A stretch of DNA of 64,000 bases from Mycobacterium hubeiense (GTDB taxonomy: Bacteria; Actinomycetota; Actinomycetes; Mycobacteriales; Mycobacteriaceae), in assembly GCF_002838065.1 (NCBI RefSeq), contig NZ_PIZU01000005.1, forward strand, positions 107,073 to 171,072, written 5' to 3'. Below the pieces are notes generated by a model that was not told where the DNA came from, searched no databases, and worked only from the letters and a program-made list of their open reading frames with translations. The translations under genes and the position numbers were made by a program. The stretch's first letter is position 1, and each line of letters begins with the position of its first letter. This document shows, piece by piece, positions 26,361 to 35,182 of the stretch.

Positions 26361-27480
26361 GATCCTGCCCGACGATCGGGCACTGCGGAACGGTCGGCGG
26401 GAACGCGCGCTGGCCCAGATGGAAGCCCACGATCTGGACATCTTGGTGCTGGGGCGTCAAGCTAACGTCCGGTATGTGACGGGCGCGCCGCAACTTTGGG
26501 TCGCCGGCACCCGGCCGTTCGGCCCGATCTGCGCCGTCATCCGCGGCACCGGTGAGATCCACTTGAACAGCACCTGGGACGAGGGCATCCCCGAGGAGAT
26601 CCCACACGATCACCTGTACGGCCTGGCGTGGAACCCGATGACGCTCATCAACGTGCTCAAGACCATCTCGGGTGCGGCCACCGCGCGGCGGGTCGGAACC
26701 GACGCGCTCACACCGTCTTTCGCACATCTGCTGCCGATGGCCTTTCCCAACGCCGAGCTCGTCGACGCCGAACCCGCGATGCGGGCAGCACGGCGGATCA
26801 AGACCGCCGACGAGGTGGCCGCACTGCGCGGCGCGCTGCGGGTGGCCGAGGACGCGCTGGCCGCCGCGGTCGCCGAACTGCGTCCGGGAGCCACGGAGCA
26901 GACGCTGGCCGGTGTGCTGCTGCAAGCCGAGGCGGCGGGCGGGGTGAGCACTCCCGCGACGCAGGACGCCGCGTGGGTCACGTCGAAGGAACATCCGTGG
27001 CGGCGGGCCCGCAGCCACGGCCGGATCGAGGACGGCGACCTGGTGGCGTTCGCGGCGGGTGTGCTCGCCGACGGGTACGTCGGCGAAGTGGGGCGCACCT
27101 GGCCGGTCGGCGATGCCGACCATGGCGCGCTGTACCGACGATGGGATGCGTTGTGGGACAGGCTGTTGACGGCCTGCCGCGCCGGGGCTCCCGCGAGTGA
27201 TCTGCTCGCCGCGTACGGCGACGAACCCCTGCCGCCGATGCCGGTGGCGCACGGGCTGGGCCTGGGCTTCGATCCGCCGGTGGTGTCACCGCACCTGCGG
27301 GCCACCGCGGCCGAGGAGACCCTGGAGTCGGGCATGGTGCTTGCGCTGACCGGGTACGTGTGGCAGCGGGGCGTCGGCGCGGTGTTCAGCCGCGATGCGG
27401 TGCTGGTCACCTCCGACGGGCCAGAGGTGTTGACCACGAGTCCGTCGTACAACAGCACGGTGGGGGCGTCCAATGGCTGA
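26350..27480 (+). CDS. M24-fold protein lacking the metal ligands
   Basis: A 376-residue protein with the same creatinase N-domain and pita-bread domain as its upstream neighbour. The metal ligands are replaced: the first Asp is Phe234, the second Asp is Glu246 (GYVGEVGRTW), the Glu in the LxLE segment is Thr334, and the last Glu is Arg348 or Asp349. His301 (VAHGLG) remains. It cannot be an ordinary dinuclear metallopeptidase. Creatinase itself works without metal, so a metal-free hydrolase or a non-catalytic partner of the upstream protein is possible. The ATG is at 26350; it overlaps the next gene by eight bases. Confidence 0.82.
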   Translation: MALEILPDDRALRNGRRERALAQMEAHDLDILVLGRQANVRYVTGAPQLWVAGTRPFGPICAVIRGTGEIHLNSTWDEGIPEEIPHDHLYGLAWNPMTLINVLKTISGAATARRVGTDALTPSFAHLLPMAFPNAELVDAEPAMRAARRIKTADEVAALRGALRVAEDALAAAVAELRPGATEQTLAGVLLQAEAAGGVSTPATQDAAWVTSKEHPWRRARSHGRIEDGDLVAFAAGVLADGYVGEVGRTWPVGDADHGALYRRWDALWDRLLTACRAGAPASDLLAAYGDEPLPPMPVAHGLGLGFDPPVVSPHLRATAAEETLESGMVLALTGYVWQRGVGAVFSRDAVLVTSDGPEVLTTSPSYNSTVGASNG

Positions 27481-28438
27481 CAGCAAGCGTCCGTCGGCCG
27501 AGGAGATCATCCTCTACGACAAGGATCCGAAGACCAAGATCGCGACGATCACCTTCAACCGCCCGGAGTACCTCAACGCGCCTACGTCCGCTGCGCGGCT
27601 GCGGTATGCGGACCTGTGCCGAGCGGCGACCGTCGACAACGACGTCAAGGTCGTCGTGATCCGCGGTGTCGGAGACGATCTGGGCAGCGGCGCTGATCTG
27701 CCGGAGTTCATGGAAGGCTACGACAACACGGATCTTCGGCTGGCCGAGCTGCGGCTGGAGGACGAGGGCGTCGGTCAGGTGACCTATCCGCCGTCGGGCA
27801 CGTTCCGCAGCGGGGCGACCATCAGCGCGTGGTACGCGAACGTGCAAGCGGGTAACCGGCCGCTGCAGGAACTCAAGAAGATCAGCATCGTCGAAGCCAA
27901 GGGCTACTGTTACGGCTGGCACTTCTACCAGTGCGCCGACGCCGATTTGGTGATCTCGTCCGACGACGCGTTGTTCGGGCACCCCTCGTTCCGGTACTAC
28001 GGCTGGGGTCCGCGGATGTGGACGTGGATCCAGATGATGGGGCTGCGCAAGTTCCAGGAGATGGTGTTCACCGGACGCCCGTTCACCGCCGACGAGATGT
28101 ATGACTGCAACTTCCTGAACAAGGTGGTGCCGCGGGAGGAGCTCGAGGCCGAGGTCGACAAGTACGCAAAGGCCTGCGCCCGGAACCGCCCCGTGGACAC
28201 CGTCTTTCAGCAGAAGATCTTCTTCGAGGTGTACAAGCAGCATCAGGGCGAGTACATGGGCAGTCTGCTGTCCGCATTCTTCGAGTCGATGGGCAGCGGT
28301 GTCGCCAACGACGACACCGACGACCTGGACATGATGGACGCGATCGACAGCGGGCTGGCCGACGCGGTCAACGACAACGACAGCAAGTTCCCGCCCGATT
28401 TCCGGCTGAGCAAGTCGAATCGCAAGAAGAAGAAGTAG
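27473..28438 (+). CDS. Enoyl-CoA hydratase/isomerase family protein
   Basis: A 321-residue crotonase-fold protein, longer than the usual 260 because of an inserted region (about residues 85-125) and a charged lysine-rich C-terminus. The N-terminal IATITFNRPEYLNA and the middle KGYCYGWHFYQCADADLVI mark the fold. The usual oxyanion Gly-Gly and the catalytic glutamates are not obvious, so it may have altered chemistry. ATG 27473 overlaps the M24 gene. It precedes the double CoA-transferase, so a CoA-linked substrate is likely. Function beyond the fold is not assigned. Confidence 0.84.
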   Translation: MADSKRPSAEEIILYDKDPKTKIATITFNRPEYLNAPTSAARLRYADLCRAATVDNDVKVVVIRGVGDDLGSGADLPEFMEGYDNTDLRLAELRLEDEGVGQVTYPPSGTFRSGATISAWYANVQAGNRPLQELKKISIVEAKGYCYGWHFYQCADADLVISSDDALFGHPSFRYYGWGPRMWTWIQMMGLRKFQEMVFTGRPFTADEMYDCNFLNKVVPREELEAEVDKYAKACARNRPVDTVFQQKIFFEVYKQHQGEYMGSLLSAFFESMGSGVANDDTDDLDMMDAIDSGLADAVNDNDSKFPPDFRLSKSNRKKKK

Positions 28439-28443
28439 GGGTA

Positions 28444-30849
28444 GTGGCCGCACCGCTGGACGGCTATACCGTCGTCGACCTGTCGACGGGCATCGCCGGC
28501 GCCTACTGCACGAAGCTGCTGGCCGACGGCGGCGCGCACGTCGTCAAAGTCGAATCACCGGAAGGTGATCCGCTTCGGCGGTGGTCGGCCTCCGGCGCTG
28601 CCGTCGAGGGCGACGCTGCGCTGTTCCAATTTCTGGCCGGCGGGAAGCACAGCGTTGTTGCCGATGTCGCCGTCGACGATGACGTCGCGCTGGTCAACGA
28701 CCTGCTGGCCGGCGCAGATGCGGTGATATGGTCGCGCGGCTCGAAAGTGGCTGAATACCAGCGTTTCACACCCGAGGCGATCCATGCCGCCCATCGGCAT
28801 TTGACCGTCACTTCGATCACACCGTTCGGGCTGGACGGCCCGTGGAGTGAGCGCCCGGCGACGGAGTTCACCCTGCAGGCATGGTCGGGCGGAATCGTAG
28901 GGCTGGGACGCGGATCGGCCGACCGGGCGCCGGTGTTCGTCGGCGGCCAGGTGGGGGAGTACCTCGCAGGCGCATATGCCAGTGCGGCGACGATGGCGGG
29001 TAAGCGGCGGGGCACCGGCGAGCTGATCGACTTGTCCATGCTGGAAACCCAAATCCTCGGGCTCACCTACTATCCGGTGACCTACTTCCAGATGCTCGGC
29101 CGGCCCTGGCGCGACGCGCGACGGCTCACCATCCCGGGGATCGCGCGGGCGAAGGACGGGCTGGTCGACATCGGTTGCGGCACCGCGCAGCAATGGTTCG
29201 ACCTGTGCGCGATGACGGGTCACGAGGACTGGATCGACGAGGACTCGCCGCTGTCGATCACCGAACAGGCCAACGAGAAGGCCGAGGAACTCTACGCCTG
29301 GGTCGAGAGCCAAACCGTCGACGAGATCCGCGATCTCGCCACGGCGTTCCGGATCCCGAACGCGCCGGTGGCCAACGGCGCCAATGTGGAATCGCTGGAT
29401 CATTTCGTGGCGCGGGGGTCGTTCGTGTCGAACCCCCACGGGTTTCGCCAGCCCGGCCCGCCGTATCGCGTGCACCCGGTCCAACTGTGCCCGCCGCAAC
29501 CCGCCCCGCGTTTGGGCGAACACACCGACCACTACCGCCGAAATGGCATTCCTGGTCGTCAAAGCGCGCGCTTGACGACCAGGAATGCCATTTCGCCGCA
29601 ACTGCCGTTCGACGGGTTGCGCGTGCTCGACATGACGACCTTCTGGGCCGGCCCGTCGTGCACGCACATTTTGGCCCTGCTCGGTGCCGAGGTCATCCAC
29701 ATCGAATCCACGCGCCGGCCCGACGGCACCCGGCTCATCGCCGGAATCGGAGTCACCGAAGAGAACTGGTGGGAGAAATCGCCGATCTTCTCCGGGCTGA
29801 ACACCAACAAGAAGGGCATCACGCTCGACCTGCAGACCGCCCGCGGGCGCGAACTGCTCAACCGGTTCATCGCGACCGCTGATGTCATCGTCGAGAACTT
29901 CACGCCACGAGTACTCGATCAGATCGGCCTGGACTTCGCAGCGGTGCAGGCGATCCGGCCCGATGCGATCATGCTCCGAATGCCCGGCTTCGGACTCGAC
30001 GGGCCGTGGCGGGACAACCCCGCGTTCGCCTACGTCATCGAGGCGGCAGCCGGATTGAGTTGGCTGACCGGCTATCCGGACCGCAACCCGTACGAGCCCT
30101 ACTCCGTGGGCGATCCGAACGCCGGCATCCACGCACTCAACGGGCTGCTGCTCGCGCTGGAGCACCGCCGCCGTACGGGCGAAGGGGTGCTGGTCGAAGC
30201 GGCGATGGTCGACGCTGCGCTCAATGTCGCCGCCGAGCAGGTCATCGAATACTCCGCCTACGGCGCACTGTTGCAGCGCGACGGCAACCGCGGCCCGACG
30301 GCGGCACCGCAGAACCTATACCGCACCAACGAGATCGACGAGTTCGGCCGTGCCGACTGCTGGGTCGCGCTCGCCGTCGCGACCGACGACCAATGGAAGG
30401 CCGTATGCGATGCGCTCGGCAACCCGGACTGGGCCGCCGATCCGGCGCTCTTTACCGCGGCGGGGCGGCGGGCACGACACGACGTCATCGACAAGCACCT
30501 CGCCGCCTGGTGTGAGAACCGCACGGGCGATGAGATCGTCCAAACCCTCTGGGAAGCAGGCGTTCCGGTGGCCAAGGTGATGCAGCCGCACCGTCAGACC
30601 GAGCTACTGCAGCTAGCCCATCGAGGATTCTTCGAAGACGTCGGCCATCCGATCAACGCGCGAACCCCGCACAGCGCCTTACCGTTCCGCCTTTCGGGCG
30701 GGCCGCAGCGGTTCCACCGGCATCCGGCGCCGCTGCTCGGCCAGCACAATGAGGAGTTGCTCGGCGAGCTGGGATTGACGGCGGCAGAGATCGCCGAGTT
30801 GGAAGCCGACGGCGTCATCGGCCACGCGCCACCCGGTCGCAGTCAGTGA
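28444..30849 (+). CDS. Tandem CaiB/BaiF family III CoA-transferase fusion with palindromic linker
   Basis: An 801-residue protein made of two family III CoA-transferase units. Domain 1 (about residues 1-365) ends with LGEHTDHYR, domain 2 (about 388-801) restarts with FDGLRVLDMTTFWAGPSCT. Single-domain members have about 400 residues. The catalytic Asp position is D590 in domain 2 (AAMVDAAL) but E201 in domain 1 (LSMLETQI). The linker is encoded by a perfect 24-bp inverted repeat (29539-29595). GTG 28444 starts the frame. It may really be two proteins if an internal start or stop is used; the frame as written has no stop. Confidence 0.85.
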   Translation: MAAPLDGYTVVDLSTGIAGAYCTKLLADGGAHVVKVESPEGDPLRRWSASGAAVEGDAALFQFLAGGKHSVVADVAVDDDVALVNDLLAGADAVIWSRGSKVAEYQRFTPEAIHAAHRHLTVTSITPFGLDGPWSERPATEFTLQAWSGGIVGLGRGSADRAPVFVGGQVGEYLAGAYASAATMAGKRRGTGELIDLSMLETQILGLTYYPVTYFQMLGRPWRDARRLTIPGIARAKDGLVDIGCGTAQQWFDLCAMTGHEDWIDEDSPLSITEQANEKAEELYAWVESQTVDEIRDLATAFRIPNAPVANGANVESLDHFVARGSFVSNPHGFRQPGPPYRVHPVQLCPPQPAPRLGEHTDHYRRNGIPGRQSARLTTRNAISPQLPFDGLRVLDMTTFWAGPSCTHILALLGAEVIHIESTRRPDGTRLIAGIGVTEENWWEKSPIFSGLNTNKKGITLDLQTARGRELLNRFIATADVIVENFTPRVLDQIGLDFAAVQAIRPDAIMLRMPGFGLDGPWRDNPAFAYVIEAAAGLSWLTGYPDRNPYEPYSVGDPNAGIHALNGLLLALEHRRRTGEGVLVEAAMVDAALNVAAEQVIEYSAYGALLQRDGNRGPTAAPQNLYRTNEIDEFGRADCWVALAVATDDQWKAVCDALGNPDWAADPALFTAAGRRARHDVIDKHLAAWCENRTGDEIVQTLWEAGVPVAKVMQPHRQTELLQLAHRGFFEDVGHPINARTPHSALPFRLSGGPQRFHRHPAPLLGQHNEELLGELGLTAAEIAELEADGVIGHAPPGRSQ
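29539..29595. repeat. Perfect 24-bp inverted repeat inside the double CoA-transferase
   Basis: The left arm 29539-29562 is exactly complementary to the right arm 29572-29595 around a nine-base GC-rich loop. It encodes the linker between the two CoA-transferase domains. The outer CCGAAAT sequence matches the intergenic hairpins at 47681 and 53221, so this looks like the same kind of element caught between two genes that became one frame. Confidence 0.85.
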
Positions 30850-31688
30850 CTCCAGCCGTCGGCCGCCTGCTCGTCAAAGGTGCGGTCGATGCGCTCGAAC
30901 CGTCGTCGGATCGACGCGCGTGACGCCGAATGCGGAAGGATATAAAGCCTATTGGCTAGCATCGCGTCGGCCGTCAGCCGGGCGACGTCGGTGACGTCGA
31001 GCACGCTGTCGTCGTGCTTGGCGCTGGGCGATACGAGTTGCGCGGTGTCGGCGGGAGGCGGTGTGCCCGCGCCGTAATCGGCCGCCCGGCTGCGCTCGGA
31101 GTTGGCCATGATGTCGGTATCGACGATCATCGGGCAGAGCACCGATACGCCGATCCCCGCCGGCTTCAGCTCCCGCGACAGGCTTTCGGCCAATGCGACA
31201 ACACCATATTTCGCAACGGAATACGGCCCGAGGCCGACATTGGCGACCAGTCCCGCGAACGACGACGTGAACACCAGATGGCTGGGCTCCTGTTGTTCGA
31301 GCAGCCGGGGTAGAAACGCCTCGACGCCGTGAATGGGCCCCCACAGATCGACGTCGATCACCCAGCGCCAGTCGTCGTGGGTCACCTGGGCGATGGGCCC
31401 GGCGTGCGCGACGCCGGCGTTGTTGAACACCACATGCACGGCGCCGAACGTGCCAAACGCGTCGTCGGCCAACGCGACGACGTCGTCCAACGTGCGGACA
31501 TCGCAGCGCACGCCGCGCGCGTCGATGCCCTGATCCTGCAGCTGCGACACCGCGCGCTCCAGCCCGGTCGCATCGACGTCGGCGAGCATGACGCGCGCAC
31601 CGCGGCGCCCGAATTCCGTTGCGGTGGCGAAACCGATGCCGTTGGCACCGCCCGTGATGACCGCGCAGCGGCCCTCGAAACTGTCCAC
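30843..31688 (-). CDS. SDR family oxidoreductase
   Basis: A 281-residue classical SDR. The nucleotide motif TGGANGIG lies near residues 13-20, NNAG at about 90, and the catalytic YSVAK is preceded by the serine in FTSSFAG. The C-terminal 60 residues are longer than in most SDRs and include RRRFERIDRTF, a feature of the subgroup that acts on larger lipid or ring alcohols. GTG 31688 is the start. Its 3' end overlaps the convergent CoA-transferase gene by seven bases. Substrate unknown. Confidence 0.87.
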   Translation of the reverse strand: MDSFEGRCAVITGGANGIGFATATEFGRRGARVMLADVDATGLERAVSQLQDQGIDARGVRCDVRTLDDVVALADDAFGTFGAVHVVFNNAGVAHAGPIAQVTHDDWRWVIDVDLWGPIHGVEAFLPRLLEQQEPSHLVFTSSFAGLVANVGLGPYSVAKYGVVALAESLSRELKPAGIGVSVLCPMIVDTDIMANSERSRAADYGAGTPPPADTAQLVSPSAKHDDSVLDVTDVARLTADAMLANRLYILPHSASRASIRRRFERIDRTFDEQAADGWSH

Positions 31689-31727
31689 GCGCGAACCCTA
31701 CGCGGTCACGGCTGCCGGGGAGCGTCT

Positions 31728-32795
31728 CTAGCCCACGGAATCCAATGCGGTGTCGCCCAGCCGTGCCCCCAGCATCGCCCACGGATCGGCGTAGCGGCCG
31801 GGGGAGTCACGATACGCCGCGCGACGTTTCAGCAGCAGCCGCGCGACGGGCCCGACCAGCCGCATCGGATAGCGCGTCCACCCGGCCTGTTCGCGCATCT
31901 CGGCGAGCATGTCCGGCCACGAGTGATTTTGGAACGACAGCGCCTCCTGCGCCCGGGCGGTGTCCATCCAGTCGGTGATGAACCAGTCGTCGTCACTGTC
32001 CGGATCACCCGGCCGGCCTTCGGGCAGCACGTCGACCAGCCCGCGGGCCGCGGCCAGCGCGGGGCCGACATCGCCCTGGAGCAGCTTGTGGCTGTCGTCG
32101 CCGGCGATCAGCAGAGTCTCGCCGACCACGTCGGCGGTGGTCGCAGCCGCGAACGCGCTGGCGACATCCCGCACGTCGACGGTATGGATCCGCCCGTCGA
32201 CCGGCAGCGCGCTCTCGAAGTACAACGCATCGGCACTGAACGGCAAGGCTTTCGGATCGACGCTGAGCACGCCGCCCAGCCGCAGCACCACCCACTCGAG
32301 GCCTGAGCCGCGCACGTGTCCCTCGGCCTCCAGTTTGTGCCCGCCGTACAGCTCCGTCGGCCGTGGGGGCGTGTCTGCCGTGACCGGGCCGGTGACCCGG
32401 TGCGGGTTGCGGGAGCCGTAGACGGCGTTACTGGACGCGAGCACGATTCGCGGGGGAGCGGGCATCGCTTCCGCGGCACGCACCAACGTCGCCACCGCGT
32501 CCACGTTGACGCGACGGCCCAGCGCGGGGTTGCGGTAGATCGGCGGCGGGATGAGCGCGGCCAGATGCACGATCGCGACCGGCGAAACCTCGGCGAGCAG
32601 AGCTTCGACCGCGGCACGGTCGGTCAGGTCGGCCCAGCGGGCTTCGACCCCGTCGGGCAGCGCCGCGGCCTTCTGGCGGTTGGCCGGAGTGTCCAGATCG
32701 GTCGCGACCACCCGCCGGCCGTCGGCGGCCAGTCGCTTGACGGTCGCGGACCCGACCAGGCCGAAGCCACCGGTCACCAGCACGGTTTCGGACAT
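31728..32795 (-). CDS. NAD-dependent epimerase/dehydratase family protein
   Basis: A 355-residue extended SDR. The Rossmann motif TGGFGLVG is at residues 8-15, SSNAVYG marks the active-site serine region, and YGGHK supplies Y-x3-K. Members include sugar epimerases and 3-beta-hydroxysteroid dehydrogenases; in this setting the latter type is plausible. ATG 32795 is preceded by GGGAGA. A further 10 codons are open upstream but lack a ribosome site. The divergent promoter region contains a degenerate GAGAAT palindrome. Confidence 0.86.
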   Translation of the reverse strand: MSETVLVTGGFGLVGSATVKRLAADGRRVVATDLDTPANRQKAAALPDGVEARWADLTDRAAVEALLAEVSPVAIVHLAALIPPPIYRNPALGRRVNVDAVATLVRAAEAMPAPPRIVLASSNAVYGSRNPHRVTGPVTADTPPRPTELYGGHKLEAEGHVRGSGLEWVVLRLGGVLSVDPKALPFSADALYFESALPVDGRIHTVDVRDVASAFAAATTADVVGETLLIAGDDSHKLLQGDVGPALAAARGLVDVLPEGRPGDPDSDDDWFITDWMDTARAQEALSFQNHSWPDMLAEMREQAGWTRYPMRLVGPVARLLLKRRAAYRDSPGRYADPWAMLGARLGDTALDSVG

Positions 32796-32814
32796 ACGTC
32801 TCCCACAGATCGGT

Positions 32815-32829
32815 GGAAATGACATTCTC
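32815..32829. promoter_or_regulatory. Degenerate GAGAAT-type palindrome (GGAAAT-GAC-ATTCTC)
   Basis: The right arm matches the recurrent ATTCTC exactly and the left arm matches at four of six positions. It lies between the divergent epimerase and acyltransferase genes and overlaps the next dyad. It is a weak member of the operator set. Confidence 0.45.
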
Positions 32830-32841
32830 TCGTGCCGAGAG
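32827..32841. promoter_or_regulatory. CTCTCG-TGC-CGAGAG palindrome
   Basis: A perfect inverted repeat with 6-bp arms and 3-bp spacer in the divergent promoter region, sharing its first three bases with the degenerate GAGAAT-type site. Same geometry but a different arm sequence; it may bind a related regulator. Confidence 0.5.
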
Positions 32842-32893
32842 TACCATATCCGCTGGTGGCAGCCAGAGCTGCCCAGCGATTCAAGGGAAGCCC

Positions 32894-33697
32894 GTGAGCA
32901 ACGATCTCGACAACCCCGATCTGCCCGACTGGGACCCCGCCTTCACCAAACAGCTGAAGGACACCGTCGGGGCGTTGGTCAAGCGGTACTTCCGCGCCGA
33001 GGTGCGGGGGCTGGACACGTTCCCGCCGACCGGCGGCGCGCTCGTGGTGTCCAACCACTCCGGCGGAATGTTCACCCCGGACGTGTTGGTTCTCGCCCCG
33101 GCGTTCTACGACAGGTTCGGTTTCGACCGTCCGCTCTACACGCTGGCGCACTACGGCGTGATGGTCGGACCGGTGGGCAATTGGTTGCGGCGTGCCGGGC
33201 TGATCGAGGCCAGCCGCGAGAACGCCGCGACGGCGCTGGGTTCGGGCGCCGTCGTCCTGGTGTTCCCGGGCGGGGATTACGACTCCTACCGGCCGACGTT
33301 GCGCGAGAACGTCATCGACTTCAACGGTCGCACCGGCTATGTCACGACGGCGATCGAGGCCGGGGTGCCGATCGTGCCGGCCGTGTCGATCGGCGCGCAA
33401 GAGAGCCAGCTGTTCCTGACGCGCGGCAACAACTTGGCAAAGCTGTTGGGGCTCAAGCGGTTACGCACCGAGATCCTGCCGATCAGCTTCGGCTTTCCGT
33501 TCGGCCTTTCGGTGTTTGTTCCGCCGAACCTGCCGCTGCCGACAAAGGTCGTCACGCAGGTGCTGGAACCGATCGACGTCGTCGCGGAGTTCGGCAGGGA
33601 TCCCGATGTCGCCGCGGTGGACGCGCATGTGCGTGCGGTGATGCAGAGCGCGCTCGATGAGCTGGCGCAGCAGCGCCGGTTTCCGATCCTGGGCTAG
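32894..33697 (+). CDS. Lysophospholipid acyltransferase family protein
   Basis: A 267-residue glycerolipid acyltransferase-like protein. The first motif is SNHSGGMFTPD with H55 and D63, a variant with a longer spacing than the classical H-x4-D. The second is VLVFPGGDYDSYRP, corresponding to the phosphate-binding EG-type motif. These transfer acyl groups to a glycerol backbone or similar acceptor. GTG 32894, preceded by AAGGGAAG, is chosen over an upstream ATG at 32813 that would start inside the operator. It converges with the WS/DGAT gene, overlapping by four bases, which hints at neutral lipid storage. Confidence 0.84.
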   Translation: MSNDLDNPDLPDWDPAFTKQLKDTVGALVKRYFRAEVRGLDTFPPTGGALVVSNHSGGMFTPDVLVLAPAFYDRFGFDRPLYTLAHYGVMVGPVGNWLRRAGLIEASRENAATALGSGAVVLVFPGGDYDSYRPTLRENVIDFNGRTGYVTTAIEAGVPIVPAVSIGAQESQLFLTRGNNLAKLLGLKRLRTEILPISFGFPFGLSVFVPPNLPLPTKVVTQVLEPIDVVAEFGRDPDVAAVDAHVRAVMQSALDELAQQRRFPILG

Positions 33698-35121
33698 GTG
33701 ACCGCGGTGGCCGGGGCCATCGCCGTGCCGACGGCGCTGAGTTCGGGCAGTCCCGCGGCGCGCCGGATCTCGGCGAGGCCGTGGATCATCGCATCCGTCG
33801 CCTCGTGCACGTCCTTGAAGGTGCGGTCGTCGGACAGCACCGAGATGTCCACCTGGTCAACGTAACTCCACACCGTCATGTTGAACGCGCTGCCGGGCGA
33901 GAGCACGCCGATCGAGTAGATCTCACTCACCGGGGCACCTCCGATGTGGCCGCGCTCCCGCGGGCCCGGCACGCTGGAGACGGCCACGTTCATCAACGGG
34001 TTGTGGGCCGCCCGCTCGGACTGCCACCGGAACAACGCCGGCGCCAGCGGAGGCGGCAGGTAGTCCATCAGCCGGCCCTGCAGCGTCGGGCCGAGCAGGT
34101 CGTGGTTCTCCTTCGCGCGGGCGGTGGCCACTGCGGTCAACTTGACGCGCTCGATCGGGTCGTCGATGTGCACCGGCAGCGACACCGCCAGGCCGCTGAT
34201 CTGGTTGCCGGTGATGCGTTCGGTCGATTTGTCGGTGCTGACGGGTACCGACGCCATCAACGGTTGGTCGGCGCGCCCGTCGTAGCGCAACAGGAGTTCG
34301 CGCAGCCCGCCCGCTGCCATCGCCAGCACGATGTCGTTGAACGTGACGCCGAGATGCTTTGCGGTTTCCTTGAGTTCGGCCAGCGACACCGATGCCGTCG
34401 CAAAGGTCCGAACGGGTGAGACGACGTGGTTGAGGAAGGTCGGCGGCGTCTTGAACATCTTGGCCATGCCGGGTTGGTGGTTGCGCTGTTTGATACGTCG
34501 CCGCAGCCGGATGGCGCCCCGGGCGGCGTCTCGCATCAGTCCGGGCAACGCGGCGATCTGGTGGAAGTGGTCGAGCTGGGCCTCCCACAGCAGCTGTGGC
34601 TTCGACGGCAGCACGGACGGCGTCGTATCCAAGTTCCGCGGCGGTCCCGCGAGATCCATCAGCCGCGCAAGGAGATTCGCCGACGCGACACCGTCGGCCA
34701 GCGTGTGGTGCACCTTGCCGATGAGGGCGAAGCGGTCGTCGGCCATCCCCTCGGCGAAGTGGAACTCCCACAGCGGACGACTGCGATCCAGCGGTGTGCT
34801 GGCGATCTCACCGATGACCTGATCGAGCTCGCGTCGGCCACCGGGCGGCGGAACCTGCACGCGACGCAGGTGATAGTCGAGGTCGACGTCGCAGTTCTCC
34901 AGCCACATCGGATGGTGCCAGCGCAACGGGATGTCGACGAGCCGGTAGCGCAAAGGCGCGAGCAGGTGCAACCGCTGCGCGACCGTCTGCCGGAAGACGT
35001 CGAACGTGAACTCGCCGGCGTAGTCGGCGGCGTGGATGATCGCCACCTTCAGCGTGTGCGTGTGCAGGTTGGGCGTCTCGCTGTACAACAGCATGGCGTC
35101 CATGCCGCCCAGGCGCCTCAT
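33694..35121 (-). CDS. WS/DGAT family wax ester synthase/diacylglycerol acyltransferase
   Basis: A 475-residue acyltransferase making wax esters or triacylglycerol. The catalytic HHTLADG (HHxxxDG) is at residues 138-144, and the N-terminal MDAMLLY and the C-terminal NxxVSSVPGP-like segment are family hallmarks. Such enzymes store acyl-CoA excess as lipid inclusions. ATG 35121 is the start. It converges with the acyltransferase gene. Co-location with a catabolic cluster suggests storing released acyl groups (inference). Confidence 0.93.
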   Translation of the reverse strand: MRRLGGMDAMLLYSETPNLHTHTLKVAIIHAADYAGEFTFDVFRQTVAQRLHLLAPLRYRLVDIPLRWHHPMWLENCDVDLDYHLRRVQVPPPGGRRELDQVIGEIASTPLDRSRPLWEFHFAEGMADDRFALIGKVHHTLADGVASANLLARLMDLAGPPRNLDTTPSVLPSKPQLLWEAQLDHFHQIAALPGLMRDAARGAIRLRRRIKQRNHQPGMAKMFKTPPTFLNHVVSPVRTFATASVSLAELKETAKHLGVTFNDIVLAMAAGGLRELLLRYDGRADQPLMASVPVSTDKSTERITGNQISGLAVSLPVHIDDPIERVKLTAVATARAKENHDLLGPTLQGRLMDYLPPPLAPALFRWQSERAAHNPLMNVAVSSVPGPRERGHIGGAPVSEIYSIGVLSPGSAFNMTVWSYVDQVDISVLSDDRTFKDVHEATDAMIHGLAEIRRAAGLPELSAVGTAMAPATAVT

Positions 35122-35182
35122 AGCCCACTATCGAACCACCGAGGCCGCGACGGCCGGACGCTTTCGGCGATGCTAGGCCGGT

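Noticed and set aside
32813..32893. ATG 32813 as start of the acyltransferase
   Set aside because: It would put the operator in the coding region and lacks a ribosome site; GTG 32894 has AAGGGAAG before it.
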